Of a stretch of DNA of 64,000 nucleotides, positions 22,793-63,920 are shown piece after piece. The translations under genes and the position numbers were made by a program. The stretch is taken from NCBI RefSeq assembly GCF_027595985.1, contig NC_073307.1:15367627-15431626 (forward strand), given 5' to 3'. The notes beneath the pieces were generated by a model, which saw only the letters and a list, made by a program, of their open reading frames with translations, ran no database searches and was not told where the DNA came from. Source of the DNA: Sorex araneus. Taxonomy: Eukaryota > Chordata > Mammalia > Eulipotyphla > Soricidae. The first letter of the stretch is position 1. Each line of letters begins with the position of its first letter.

Positions 22793-23143
22793 GGCTTGAG
22801 CAAATAGTACAGTGGGCAGGGTGCTTGCCTTGCATGCAGTGGGCTCAAGTTTGAGTGCCCGTATCCCATAAAGTCCCCCAGCACCACTAGGAGTGATTAT
22901 TTTTTTTGGGGGGAGGGGGTTACACCAGGCAATGAACAGGGGTTACTCCTGGCTCTGCACTCAGGAATTACTCCTGGCGGTGCTCAGGGGACCATATGGG
23001 ATGCTGGGAATCAAACCCGGGTCGGCCACGTGCAAGGCAAACGCCCTCCCTGCTGTGCTATCGCTCCAGCCCCCAGGAGTGATTTCATGATTGCCAAGCC
23101 AGGAGTTAGCCCTGAGCATTGCTGGGTCTGGCCCAAACAACTA
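22793..23143 (+). mobile_element. SOR-type SINE split by a minus-strand SINE
   Basis: The first part (22793-22898) and last part (23075-23143) form one old plus copy; AGGAGTGATT is duplicated at the break. Confidence 0.9.
22899..23074 (-). mobile_element. Young SOR-type SINE nested in an older one
   Basis: Near-consensus copy between AGGAGTGATT duplicates (22889-22898 and 23075-23084). Confidence 0.93.
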
Positions 23144-23284
23144 AAACCAACAGACAAAAAAAAGTGAAACTGACAAGATTGAATGCTGAAAAGGATGCAG
23201 AGAGACTAAATCACTCTGCTGGTGGTAAAATGAGGCAGCCACTTTGTAAATTTGATATTTTCTTTAAAAAAAACAACAGCACCT

Positions 23285-23420
23285 GGGCCTGGAGGTTGGA
23301 GATAAAGTACTGCCGGTAGGGTGCTTGGTTTGCACGCTGCAACCCCAGCTCCGTCCTTGGCATCCTATCTGGTACCCTGAGCACGGAGCCAAGAGTAGTC
23401 TCTGAGCCATCAGCACAGGG
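23285..23420 (+). mobile_element. SOR-type SINE, old
   Basis: GGTTGGAGATAAAGTACTGC head and TACCCTGAGCACGGAGCC, internally shortened. Confidence 0.65.
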
Positions 23421-23690
23421 AAGCTCCTGGTACTAGGGAACCACAGCTGTGTTCAGATGACCAGATGACTCATCCAAAAGGTGTTACGTTTCCCTTAGAA
23501 ACCCATGACCGGGTCCACAGTCCTCATGGAATGCTGGTGGAAAAGAGGCTGAAGTTTGCCTCTAGCTCCTGAGTCTGCAGTAGCTTAGCAGGAGTGAGCA
23601 AGTTCTAATTCCAGTGCATTACAAATACCACCCTTTGGGAGAAATTTTGGCAACAGGAGGTACTCAAAATTTTGGTCCCTGAGAACTGGC

Positions 23691-23874
23691 TTTTTTTTTT
23701 TTTGTTTTTGCTTTTTGGGTCACACCTGGCGATGCATAGGGGTTACTCCTGGCTCATGCATTCAGGAGTTACTCCCGGCGGTGCTCAGGGGACCATATGG
23801 GATGCTGGGAATCAAACCCGGGTCGGCCTCCTGCAAGGCAAACACCCTACCCGCTGTGCTATTGCTCCAGCCCC
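23691..23874 (-). mobile_element. SOR-type SINE, young, CTCATGCA variant
   Basis: AGAACTGGC flanks both sides (23682-23690, 23875-23883). Variant GGCTCATGCATTCAGG. Confidence 0.93.
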
Positions 23875-23989
23875 AGAACTGGCATTTTTCTAACCTGGTT
23901 ACATTTGTCTGAATAGAAAAAAAGGTCTTCCTAATTTACACAATCTACAGAGTCAGAGTTGGAATTTCCATTAATTAAATGACCACTAG

Positions 23990-24290
23990 TTCCACTTGGG
24001 CTGCTATAACAAGACTGATCGGCTGATCAATCACAGAAATCTGTCCCCATTATGGAGTCTGGGCGTCTGAAATGACTATACAGCAGGACTGACCGAGAAC
24101 TGCCTTCCAGGTGACAGGTGTCTGTCTCTCTCCTAAGGTGGAAGGTGGGAGCTGTGTCAGTTTTTATAGGCACACTAATCCTGTTCCCAGAGGGCGGGCC
24201 TTGGTCAACCCTCTGATACTAAACACTTCCCCAAGGCCCCTTCTTTAAGGGACCTTTGCCATTAGGATTTCACTAGATGAAGTTTTCGTG
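23990..24290 (-). mobile_element. MaLR-type (MLT1-like) LTR relic
   Basis: GGGCTGCTATAACAA, ACAGAAATCTGTCCC, TTTATAGGCACACTAATCC and GCCATTAGGATTTCA appear in the order of an antisense MLT1 LTR. It is non-coding and heavily diverged. Confidence 0.6.
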
Positions 24291-24309
24291 GGACTTGGAA
24301 CATTGAGAC

Positions 24310-24472
24310 CCCAGCACTGCTTATGGCCGACCCAGACTTGATTGATCCCCAGCATCCCATATGGTCCATGAGCACTGCCAGGAGTAATTCCTGAGTGCAG
24401 AGCCAGGAGTAACCCTGAGCATTACCAGGTGTAACCCAAAAACCAACCAAACAAAAAAATAAAATAAAATAA
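24310..24472 (+). mobile_element. SOR-type SINE, 5' truncated
   Basis: Begins near the B box (GATTGATCCCCAGCATCCC) and runs to an AAAAT tail. Confidence 0.85.
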
Positions 24473-24477
24473 ACACC

Positions 24478-24632
24478 TGGACCAGAAAGATAGTCTAGCA
24501 AGCAGAATGCTTGCCTTTCATGTGGCAGCCTGGGTTCAATCCCCAACATCACATACGGTCCCTGGAACCCCACCAGGAGTAAGCCCTGACACAAGTACCC
24601 CGCAAGTACCCCGACCCAAGTACCCCGCAATC
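24478..24632 (+). mobile_element. SOR-type SINE with short tandem repeat
   Basis: Head GGACCAGAAAGATAGTCTAG; the 3' part is replaced by CAAGTACCCCG repeats (24592-24630). Confidence 0.75.
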
Positions 24633-24798
24633 TGTTCGTTATTGAGGAAGCACAAGAATAAAACTAGATATGCTAATCTAGAAGGGAGACATTAAAAGAA
24701 AGACTCTTCAGAGCCAAGAGTAAGCCCTGAGCACTGCTGGGTATGGCCCCAAAGCCAAATATATACATATATATTTTTTTCAATTTAAAAAGACTCTT

Positions 24799-25105
24799 TT
24801 TTTTTCATTCTTGGTGGGCTCAGGGGACTATATGGGGTGGCAGGGATTGAACCCAGGTCAGTACTGTGCAAGTGTCTTACCTGCTGTACGATCACTTCAG
24901 CCCCTAAAAAGACATTTTGATACAAAAATTAGGCTGGAGCAATTGTTCGGCTCACATGTGTCTGAGCCAGGTTCAATTTCTAGAATCCCACATGCTCCCC
25001 CAAACTTGCCAGAGTGATCCCCGAGTGCAGAGCCAGAAGTAAGCCCTGAGCACCGCTGGCTGTGGCCCCCGAATACAAATAAATAAAAATAAAATAAAAG
25101 TAACT
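24799..25105. repeat. Minus-strand SINE fragment and plus-strand SINE
   Basis: A minus copy lacking its 3' half (24799-24904) and a plus copy (24931-25100, tail AAAT). Confidence 0.75.
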
Positions 25106-25584
25106 AAAATAATAATAATAAAAACAAAAGGTGTCCCCTAAAGTAGGAGCATGCCGACTCTAATCTCCGAGTGCGGCTTGGCGCTGGAGCAGAAGCAGTC
25201 TGCTTCGGATGACAGGAACATGTCATCTAAAGTTTCGTAAATATGCACGGAAAACAAATACAAAGGGACTCAGAGACAAGCCACAGCTAATTGCAGCTTC
25301 ATGGATCTAAATTTAGAAATGCTGACTCAGTTAACTCAACAGAGTGACTGGTCGGGTGGGTTTGGGAAAAACAAAACAAAAGGAGGAAGAAGGGAGTCCT
25401 TTTGCTCTCTGGTGTAGTTTTGAAGAACGAGCATGAAATAGTTAGACAGGCGGAGAAGAGAGGGCGTACAGTTTTCTGGTGAAGAACTTGCTTAGGTGAG
25501 GGCTGAGGTTATTATGAGGCGCAGGTAAGCTTTATCCACTTGAATCACACTGATGTTTATAAACCAATTTTCCTACAATCATCA

Positions 25585-25812
25585 TACCAATAGCTGACAT
25601 AGTGCTTACTCTATGTCAGCTGCATGTGTATATATGTATATATACATATATAAATACATATAATAGAGTTTATACACATATTATTTCTTTACTACTCATA
25701 GCAATCTTATGAGTTACTTTCTATTTATTACGCTTGTTTTGCAAAGTGGTTAATTGAATTGTCTGAGATCACCACCTAGTAAGTGATAAAGAGTCTGAGT
25801 AAGAACCTGAGG
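25585..25812 (+). mobile_element. MIR SINE relic
   Basis: AATAGCTGACATAGTGCTTA, CTCATAGCAATCTTATGAG and CACCACCTAGTAAGTGATAA follow MIR from start to core and tail. A TA-rich expansion sits in the middle. Confidence 0.65.
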
Positions 25813-26060
25813 GTTTTATTTTTAATTTATTTTTAATTCATTTTTTTTAATTTGGACACTGTGATGTACAACGTTGTTCATAGCTGTGTTCCAGATGTAC
25901 CATTTTCCAACACCAATATTGTCACCCATGTGGTCTTCCCTCCAAATAACATCTCCACTTTCTCTCCCCCTCCCAGCTTGCTCCTTGATGGGCACATTTT
26001 AAGTTTGATTATTGTAGTTTGAATCTCCTGCATTCAGTTTTGCTGACTCTGGGGGTTAGA
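25812..26060 (-). mobile_element. Old L1 3' UTR relic
   Basis: A T-rich start, then ACACTGTGATGTACAACGTT, CAACACCAATATTGTC and a C-rich stretch follow the plan of L1 3' ends but are more diverged. Confidence 0.5.
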
Positions 26061-26083
26061 TACATAGTTAAATATCATCTCTT

Positions 26084-26258
26084 TGGAGCTGGAGCTGTAG
26101 TACAGCAGGTGGGGCATTTGCCTTGTATGTGGCCAGCCCAGATTCAATCCCCGCATCCCATGTGGTTCCCTGAGAATCATCAGGAGTAATTCCTGAGTGC
26201 AGAGCCAGGAGTAACTCCTAAACTTTGCTGGGTGTGGCCCAAAAAGGAAAAAAAAAAG
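26084..26258 (+). mobile_element. SOR-type SINE
   Basis: Full copy, head GGAGCTGGAGCTGTAGTACA, end GTGTGGCCCAAAAAGG. Confidence 0.88.
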
Positions 26259-26610
26259 CATCTCTTCACCAATAGTGTATCCAAGGCCCTTCCCCGTCCC
26301 TGCCCCTCCCTCTTTTACTTTCCATTTGGGTTTTCTTATTTCCCCTATTTCAATTTCTTTTCCCATCTTCAGTTCTGTTGTCCAGGCCCAGGGTAACTTA
26401 GGTATTGCCCCTTTGATGCCTTGCTTTCACTTGTCCTGTTATTCTCTAGCTTGCATTTCTCTTGTGTGTGTGGGTGGGGGTGTGTGGGGTGCAACTGCAA
26501 GGAAAGTACCTTAATCCTTGTATTATCTCTCTGACTTTTGCCTTTCTAATTTCACTTACCTTGAGAGGATGTTCCCATTGCCTAGCAAAGAACAAACAAT
26601 TCCCAATTTA

Positions 26611-26802
26611 TTTATTTATGTATTTATTTATTTATATATGGATTTTGGGTCAGACCCGGAGATGTACAGGGGCTACTCCTGGCTCTGCACTCAGGAATTA
26701 CTCCTGGCAGTGCTGGGGGACCGTATGGTATGCTGGGAATCGAACCTAGGTCGGCTGCGTGCAAGGCAAATATCTTACCCGCTGTGCTGTTGCTCCAGCC
26801 CC
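26611..26802 (-). mobile_element. SOR-type SINE with (TTTA) tail
   Basis: ACAATTCCCAATTTA duplicated (26596-26610, 26803-26817); tail expanded to TTTA units. Confidence 0.93.
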
Positions 26803-26984
26803 ACAATTCCCAATTTAAAGCCATTTAGTAAGATACATTTTATTGTTAATTTTTAAGAGCATCAGCACGGCTCCAGAGCGGGACCCTGAGCACTTTCCAC
26901 ACGCTCCAGCCGAGACTCATGCATGAGTGAACATATTCCTAGACACATCACCATAGAGGGAAATGAGTACATATGCCTCTTGGA

Positions 26985-27440
26985 GAGCCTTGTGAGCTAC
27001 CGAGAGTATCCCACCCACACAGCAGAGCCTGGCAAGCTCCCCATGGCGTATTCATATGCCAAATACAGTAACAATAACAGGTCTCATTCCCCTGACCCTG
27101 AAAGTGCCTCCCATCATTGGGAAGACTAGTAAGAGAAGCTGCTAAAATCTCAGGGCTGGGGGGCTGGATCGATAGCACAGCGGGTAGGGCGTTTGCTGTG
27201 CACGCAGCCGACACGGGTTTGATTCCCGGCATTCCATATGGTCTCCTGAGCACTGCCAGGAGTAATTCTTGAGTGGAGATCCAGGAGTAACTTCTGTGCA
27301 TTGCCAGGTGTGACCCAAACAGCAAAAACAAAAGAACAAAAAAACAAAAATCTCAGGCTGGGATAAATGGAGACGTTACTGGTACCTGCTCGAGTAAATC
27401 CATGAACAACGGGATGACTGTGATACTGTTTTAGGAGCAT
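26985..27440 (+). mobile_element. Second SINE family, long form, split by a SOR SINE
   Basis: The body runs from GAGCTACCGAGAGTATCCC to CTGCTAAAATCTCAGGGC, is interrupted by the SINE at 27161-27346, and resumes GGAGACGTTACTGGTACC to GAACAACGGGATGAC. The tRNA head is not recognisable at the left. Confidence 0.75.
27161..27346 (+). mobile_element. SOR-type SINE nested in second-family SINE
   Basis: AAAATCTCAGGGCTGGG (27144-27160) and its near copy (27347-27362) flank the insertion. Confidence 0.93.
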
Positions 27441-27725
27441 CTCAGCAGTGCTCAGGGGGTCATGCAGTAACAGGGACGGAATTTGGGGCCTTGAGTACGC
27501 GCTCCAGAACTTTCAGCATTTTCTTGGCCCCTAAATGTGATTTTCAAATCACATTTGAAAATCTCCTAAATCTGTTTACTTGTGTCCATTTCGGAACCTG
27601 CTGCCATAGTCTAAGCCACTGTCCCATCTCAGGGTTGATTCTTGGCAGAGGGCTCGGAGGACCATACTGAAAGGTTAACGTGGGGCCTCCCACTTGCAAA
27701 TGATGCACTGCAGCCCTCTGAGTTG
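27430..27725 (-). repeat. Two degraded minus-strand SINEs
   Basis: CAGCAGTGCTCAGGGGGTCA (27440s) and TTGGCAGAGGGCTCGGAGG (27650s) mark two old copies. Confidence 0.5.
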
Positions 27726-27765
27726 TCTTCCTGGCGCTGAAATAATAGCCTCTTGCTGTGCAGGG

Positions 27766-27935
27766 AGGGAGGCAGAGCGATAATACGGTGGGTAGGGTTC
27801 TTGTCTTGTATGTAGCTGACTCGGGTTTGATCCCCAGCAGCCCGTATGGTCCCCTGAGCCCCACCACGAGTGATTCCTGAAGCTCAGAGTGAGGGGTGAG
27901 CCCTGTGCACAGCCGGCTGTGGGCCTAAAACAACA
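27766..27935 (+). mobile_element. SOR-type SINE
   Basis: Head GGCAGAGCGATAATACGGTG, B box GGTTTGATCCCC. Confidence 0.85.
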
Positions 27936-27970
27936 ACAAAAAATCAAACAATAATAGTCTACTGCCGTCA

Positions 27971-28145
27971 CTTTTTTTTTTCTTTTTGGGTCACACACCC
28001 AGCGATGCACAGGGGTTATTCCTGGCTCTGCACTCAGGAATTACCCCTGGCGGTTCTCAGGAGACCATATGGGATGCTGGGCTTTGAACCTGGGTTGGCT
28101 ACGTGCAAGGCAAATGCCCTACCCGCTGTGCTATCGCTCCAACCC
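27971..28145 (-). mobile_element. SOR-type SINE, young
   Basis: Near consensus; end ATCGCTCCAACCCC. Confidence 0.93.
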
Positions 28146-28367
28146 CTGTCCTGGTGCTTTCTAAGGTGTTTCTGAGCCCTGAGCCCTCTTTTGGGTCTGT
28201 TTTTCACTATGGATCCCGGATCAGCCCATACACAGCCACCATGAGGGTTTTGAACTCACAGTCTTCCTTTTGCAATGTCTGCCTCTTTCACAAGACCGGA
28301 AGCGTGTGAACTGGGCCTATAAAATGTGTAAGTGCGGTAGCTCCAGCATTTAGGTTAGTATATTTGT

Positions 28368-28634
28368 GTGATGCCACACCTGGTGGTGCTCAGAGCTTAA
28401 TCCTGGTTAAGTGCTCAGGGATCTCTCTTGGCAGTGCTAGAGGAATCTTATGTGGTTCCGGGGATCTAACCATTTTTGGGTCACACCCGGCAATGCACAG
28501 GGGTTACTCCTGGCTCATGCACTCAGAAATTCTCCTGGTTGTGCTCGGGGAACCATATGGGATGCTGGGAATCAAGCCCAGGTTGGCCGCATGGAAGGCG
28601 AACGCCCTACCTGCTGTGCTATCGCTCCAGCCCC
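28368..28634 (-). repeat. Old SINE fragment plus younger SINE
   Basis: An old copy (28368-28473) meets a young CTCATGCA-variant copy (28474-28634). Confidence 0.88.
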
Positions 28635-28683
28635 GGATAGCGTCTTATACATAGCACAATCTAAATAAAATTTGGGGGCCACG

Positions 28684-28880
28684 GAGCTGGAGTGATAGTG
28701 AGCAGGTAGGGGGCTTACCTTGCATGTAGCTGATCCCTGGTTTGATCCCTGGATCCCCGCCGTTCCATATAGTGCCCTGACCCTGCCAGGAGTGATCCCT
28801 GAAGGTAGAGCCAGGAGTAATCTCTGAGCACTGTTGGGTGTGGGTATTGCCCCAAACAACAGCAACAAAAAAGCAAACAA
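28684..28880 (+). mobile_element. SOR-type SINE
   Basis: GGAGCTGGAGTGATAGTGAG head, ACAACA-rich tail. Confidence 0.82.
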
Positions 28881-28983
28881 CAACAAGAAATTAGTAACTT
28901 AGAAAGGATGAAGTTTGAGGCATAAAGGTAGATTTTTTTGTACATTGTAACTTTGAACTAACTTGTTTAATATCCCATGCAAA

Positions 28984-29280
28984 GGCTGGAGAGATAGCTC
29001 AATGGGCCAGATTTCATCCCTGGCAGCATATTTCCCAAGTGTCCCCAGGAGTGGACCCCAGCATCACTGGTGTGACCCCAAAACAAAGCAAAATGTGTAT
29101 ATGCCTGCTCTTTATTTTGTTTGCTTGACAGCTTTTGGAGCGCATGTGGCAGTGTTTGGGAGCTACTACCAATTCTGTGCTTGGGTGTCACTCTCAGTGG
29201 TGTGGGAAGCCGGGGACAGCCAAGGTCGGCAGAATGCCAGGCAAATGCCTTAACCTCTCTGCTATCTATCTCTCTGCCCC
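28984..29280. repeat. Two SINEs, plus then minus
   Basis: Plus copy 28984-29094 (internally shortened) and old minus copy 29110-29280. Confidence 0.7.
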
Positions 29281-29340
29281 TATTATTATAAGTCTTGGTG
29301 ATGATTCCCACGCAGTGCCAGGGATGGAACTCAGGGTCTT

Positions 29341-29512
29341 TTTTTTTTTTCTTTTCGGGTCACACCCAGCAATGGTTAGGGGTTACTCCTGGCTCTGCAC
29401 TCAGGAATTACTCCAGGCGGTGCTGGGGGACCATATGGGATGCCGGGGATCGAACCTGGGTTGGCAGCATGCAAGACAAACACCCTACCCGCTGTGCTAT
29501 CACTCCAGCCCC
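29341..29512 (-). mobile_element. Young SOR-type SINE nested in older SINE
   Basis: GGAACTCAGGGTCTT duplicated (29326-29340, 29513-29527); the host is an old minus-strand copy (about 29285-29575). Confidence 0.93.
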
Positions 29513-29582
29513 GGAACTCAGGGTCTTACACAAGCTAAGTGTGTGCTCTAGCAATTGAGTCTGCCCCTTAGCTAGTTACTTA

Positions 29583-29955
29583 CTTTTTGGTGCACACCTG
29601 GTGGTGTTCAGGGATTACTCCTGGCTGTGTGCTCAGGTCACTTCTGGTGGGGCTTGAGGGATGATATTGGATCAAACACAGGTCAGTCACATGCGAGGCA
29701 TCTGCCCTACTCCTTACTGTATTACTTTCTGAACTATATCCATTTATATGAATTAATTAATATATTGGTTTGGGGACCACACTTGGAAGTGCTCAGTGTT
29801 TACTCCTGGCTCTGAGGGCAAGGGTCACTCCTTTATTTTTATTTTAATACAGGGCAAGGCAAGCCCTCAGTCTCTACTGTCTCTCTGAGCCTTACCCCAA
29901 GGATCTAACACAGGCAGCAGAGTCTATACTCTACCACTGAGCTATATTTTCAGCC
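29583..29955 (-). repeat. Two old minus-strand SINEs and an ID-like head
   Basis: Copies at 29583-29735 and 29763-29895; 29905-29955 resembles an ID-type head (CTCTACCACTGAGCTATA). Confidence 0.65.
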
Positions 29956-30096
29956 GTGTCACACCCTGTAGACCAGGGAAGGGGCATGCTCAGTTTATCT
30001 GGCTCTGGTATTGACAGGACAGGCACATGTGCTTCTCATGGGCTGCCAGTGGCCCATCTGCTTGTATTTGTGGCCTGATGTTATAAACATCCCAAT

Positions 30097-30312
30097 AGGG
30101 ACTGGAGTGATAGTTCAGCTGGTAGCGCACTTGCCTTGCACAAAGTCAACCTGGATTCAATCTCTAATACCCGTATGGTCCCCTGAAACCAGCCAGACCT
30201 GGGTTCACTCTCTAACACCCCATATGGTTCCCTAAAACCAGCCAAGAGTGATTCCTGAGCACTGATAGGTGTGTGGTTCAAAACTCAACAACAACAACAA
30301 CAACAATAAAAA
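30097..30312 (+). mobile_element. SOR-type SINE with internal duplication
   Basis: The segment from CCTGG(A/G)TTCA to AAACCAGCCA occurs twice (about 30149-30197 and 30198-30245). Tail (ACA)n. Confidence 0.85.
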
Positions 30313-30334
30313 TCTCTATGGCCCATGGCAGAAA

Positions 30335-30475
30335 AGTTTCCCCACCCCTGTTTTATGAATGCAGAGACTAAGTCTGTCACTCATTTGTTTCTTGTTTCTT
30401 ACTATGCCTCGACCTTGTGTCAGGTTCCTAGGAGGTGCCCAATAAATATTCAGTGTATGAATAATTTCAACTATC
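30335..30475 (+). mobile_element. L2 3' end relic
   Basis: AGGAGGTGCCCAATAAATAT then TCAGTGTATGAATAA matches the sense L2 3' end. Confidence 0.55.
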
Positions 30476-30581
30476 ATTGTGGATTAAAAGCTGTTGAATC
30501 GACGATGACATAGAGTACTGGTTAGGGCAGAGCTGGAACGGGCAAGTATAATCACATTTTTAAGAACTATAGAAGATGTGG

Positions 30582-30612
30582 GTTCTCTCTCTCTCTCTCT
30601 CTCTCTCTCTCC
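30582..30612. repeat. (CT)n microsatellite
   Basis: About fifteen CT units before an old minus SINE. Confidence 0.9.
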
Positions 30613-30950
30613 CCAGTAAGTTTTGGAGCCTTTTCCCAGCTCTGTGCTTAGAGACTTCTCCCAGGGGTGTTTCGGGTACTGTATGGTGCTTGATCAGGAG
30701 ATCAAACTTGAACTTCCTGCACTCAAAGCACATTTTCAACTATCTTCTCAGTCTTGAGGAATCTTTCAAATTTATTTATTTGGGAAGGGGGTTGGGCTAC
30801 ATCCAGCAGGGCTCAAGTCTTACTCCGGGCTTGGTGCTCAGGGATCAGACATAGTGGTTCTCTGGGGACCCTATGAGATGCTGGGGATCGAACCGGGGTT
30901 GGCTGCCTCCAAGGGAAGTGCCCTACCTACTGTAGTATCTCCAGCCCCTT
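30613..30950 (-). repeat. Two minus-strand SINEs
   Basis: Copies at 30613-30756 (old) and 30775-30950 (ends AGTATCTCCAGCCCC). Confidence 0.78.
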
Positions 30951-31030
30951 GAGTAACTTAAAATCGAGACATCACAGTTTACATACTATGGGAGAGTTGA
31001 AGTTAATGGTCACAGAACGTCCAAATTCTG

Positions 31031-31222
31031 TACTGGAGTGATAGTACAGTGGGTAGGGTGTTTGCCTTGCACGCGGCCAGCCCTGGTTCGATTCTGGGTG
31101 TCCCATATGGTCCCCTGAGCACCGCCAGGAGTAATTCCTGAGTGCAAAACCAGGAGTAAGCCCTGAGCATTACTGGGTGTGACACTCCTTCCCGCCCCCC
31201 CCACCCCCCCAAAAAAAAGCAA
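31031..31222 (+). mobile_element. SOR-type SINE near LARS1 CpG island
   Basis: Head CTGGAGTGATAGTACAGTGG; the end runs into a C run and A-rich tail. Confidence 0.9.
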
Positions 31223-31437
31223 AACCATCAAAAACACAAAAATGTCGCAATTCTGGATTTGTTGAACGTCACGACAATGACACCTCTTGTGCACACTGGC
31301 AAGCCATAATCAGCAGCTTGGATCCTGCATACCGGAGACTAATGACCTTGGCATCCTGACAACCCAAGCCAGTTCCACCAGGGCCAAAAGGTTGAGGCCC
31401 GGGAAAGCCACCTGCCCCGGCGCCGGGAATTCGAACT

Positions 31438-31456
31438 GCATCATGGACTGTGTAGT
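31438..31456 (-). promoter_or_regulatory. ZNF143/Staf-like motif 1 (weak)
   Basis: On the minus strand this reads ACTACACAGTCCATGATGC, resembling the SBS form ACTACAACTCCCAGCATGC with several mismatches. It lies about 340 bases upstream of the LARS1 ATG. Confidence 0.45.
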
Positions 31457-31530
31457 TCAGCATCGCCGTGAAGTCACTAGCTGCGGGCCACGGAGAGGGG
31501 CGGCTTTGGGGCGAGTTCCGGCGTCCCGGT

Positions 31531-31549
31531 GCCTTCTGGGAATTGTAGT
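31531..31549 (-). promoter_or_regulatory. ZNF143/Staf motif 2 (strong)
   Basis: On the minus strand this reads ACTACAATTCCCAGAAGGC, almost the textbook ZNF143/Staf site found in many housekeeping promoters. It lies about 245 bases upstream of the LARS1 ATG. Confidence 0.75.
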
Positions 31550-31589
31550 CCCCCGAGGCCCGTTGGCCGCGGGCCGCCGGGGCTGTGGC

Positions 31590-31609
31590 ACTACAACCCC
31601 CGGCGTGCC
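31590..31609 (+). promoter_or_regulatory. ZNF143/Staf motif 3
   Basis: On the plus strand this reads ACTACAACCCCCGGCGTGCC, a good match to the ZNF143 consensus core ACTACA and the GC-rich half. It is in the opposite orientation to motif 2, 41 bases downstream of it. Confidence 0.65.
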
Positions 31610-31791
31610 AGGCGGCGTCCCCGGCGGTAGTTCTCCGCGAGCCGGAGGTTGCCTCATCCCGAGCCGAGGGTGTGCTTGAGCCTCGGTGGAGGCCTCTGCG
31701 CCGCGGAAGGGAGGGGAGAGGCTGTAACCACTCCTTTGGGGGGGTCGCCGAGGTCACCGCAGGGGGTTTGCCGGAGCGGCTGGGCGGCGCC

Positions 31792-63045
<31,254 letters not shown>

Positions 63046-63299
63046 TAGCATTAATTAGCAGTGAGTTCTGTAGCGGAAGCTTGAGCCGGGTTAAGGGTAA
63101 TGCCAGGGTAGGGCGGAGTTCTGTGGTAGAAAGTAGGAGACCTGCTGAGTTCCTCCTCTGATTTAAATAGCTGTCAATTCCTCTTCTAGCCCTGCCCTTC
63201 CTGTTCCAACTGGGGTTATGTAATTGTTTTCTTTTACTTTACGGGATTTCCCCTTTTTTGCTCTCTCTTCTCTCCAATTTCTTTCTTTCTTTTCTTTTT

Positions 63300-63468
63300 C
63301 TCTGGTTTTTGGACCATGTCCAGTGGTGCTCTGGACTTACTCCTGGTTCTGTGCTCAGAGATCGCTCTCGGCAGGGCTTGGAGGCCTGTCGGTGGTGCCA
63401 GGGATTGAACCGGGGCTGGCTGCTTGTAAGGCAAGCACCTTATCTGCTCTACCCTCTCTCTGGCCGCA
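63300..63468 (-). mobile_element. SOR-type SINE, old
   Basis: GGACCATGTCCAGTGGTGCT to TACCCTCTCTCTGGCC. Confidence 0.7.
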
Positions 63469-63519
63469 CCGAAATATTTTTTTTTTTCCAAATGAAGCCT
63501 GTTAGATTTCTTTTTTCAT

Positions 63520-63650
63520 TAAAAAAAAAAAAAATTTTTTTTTAATCGCGTGAATTACAGAGGTCCAAAATTGTTCATTAATGAGTAAGTTTCAGGTATA
63601 CAATGTTCCAGCACCAGTCTCTTTGCCATTGTTCACCTCCCTCCACCCTG
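63520..63650 (-). mobile_element. Old L1 3' UTR relic
   Basis: GAGTAAGTTTCAGGTATACA then ATGTTCCAGCACCAGTCTC match the older L1 3' end type; it is directly followed by a SINE. Confidence 0.5.
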
Positions 63651-63797
63651 CAGTGCTCAGGACTCACTCCTGAGCTCTGCACACACACGTCACTCCTGGC
63701 AAGACTGGGGAACATCTGTGGCTCTGGGAATTGAACCTGGGCCGGCCATGTTGAAGGCATGTGCCCCGCCCACTGTGTCGCTGGCTCTCTGGCCCTG
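63651..63797 (-). mobile_element. SOR-type SINE, old, joined to L1 relic
   Basis: CTGCAGTGCTCAGGACTCAC to the head end GGCTCTCTGGCCC. Confidence 0.65.
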
Positions 63798-63920
63798 ACT
63801 CGCGCCTGCTCGGTGCAAGTATGCTATAGAAATAACGGCACTGGGAGGACAGGGCCAGGCGGCTCTGGTTTATTGGTGCTGAGGCATTTTCTTAAATTTG
63901 TGTTTATTACTCTTGAAGAT

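Larger units (their letters stand above)
17061..31394. other. Intergenic region between RBM27 and LARS1
   Basis: This is 14.3 kb between the two divergent CpG islands. I see no coding exon or tRNA gene. It holds about 26 plus-strand and 17 minus-strand SINE copies, an antisense MaLR-like LTR, L2 and MIR relics, two L1 3' fragments and several microsatellites. Stretches without a clear repeat are 19345-19875, 22150-22450, 23425-23690 and 25105-25585. Confidence 0.8.

Noticed and set aside
23990..24290. A retroviral gene near the LTR relic
   Set aside because: Only a short, diverged LTR-like segment is visible; no open frame of gag, pol or env type lies next to it.
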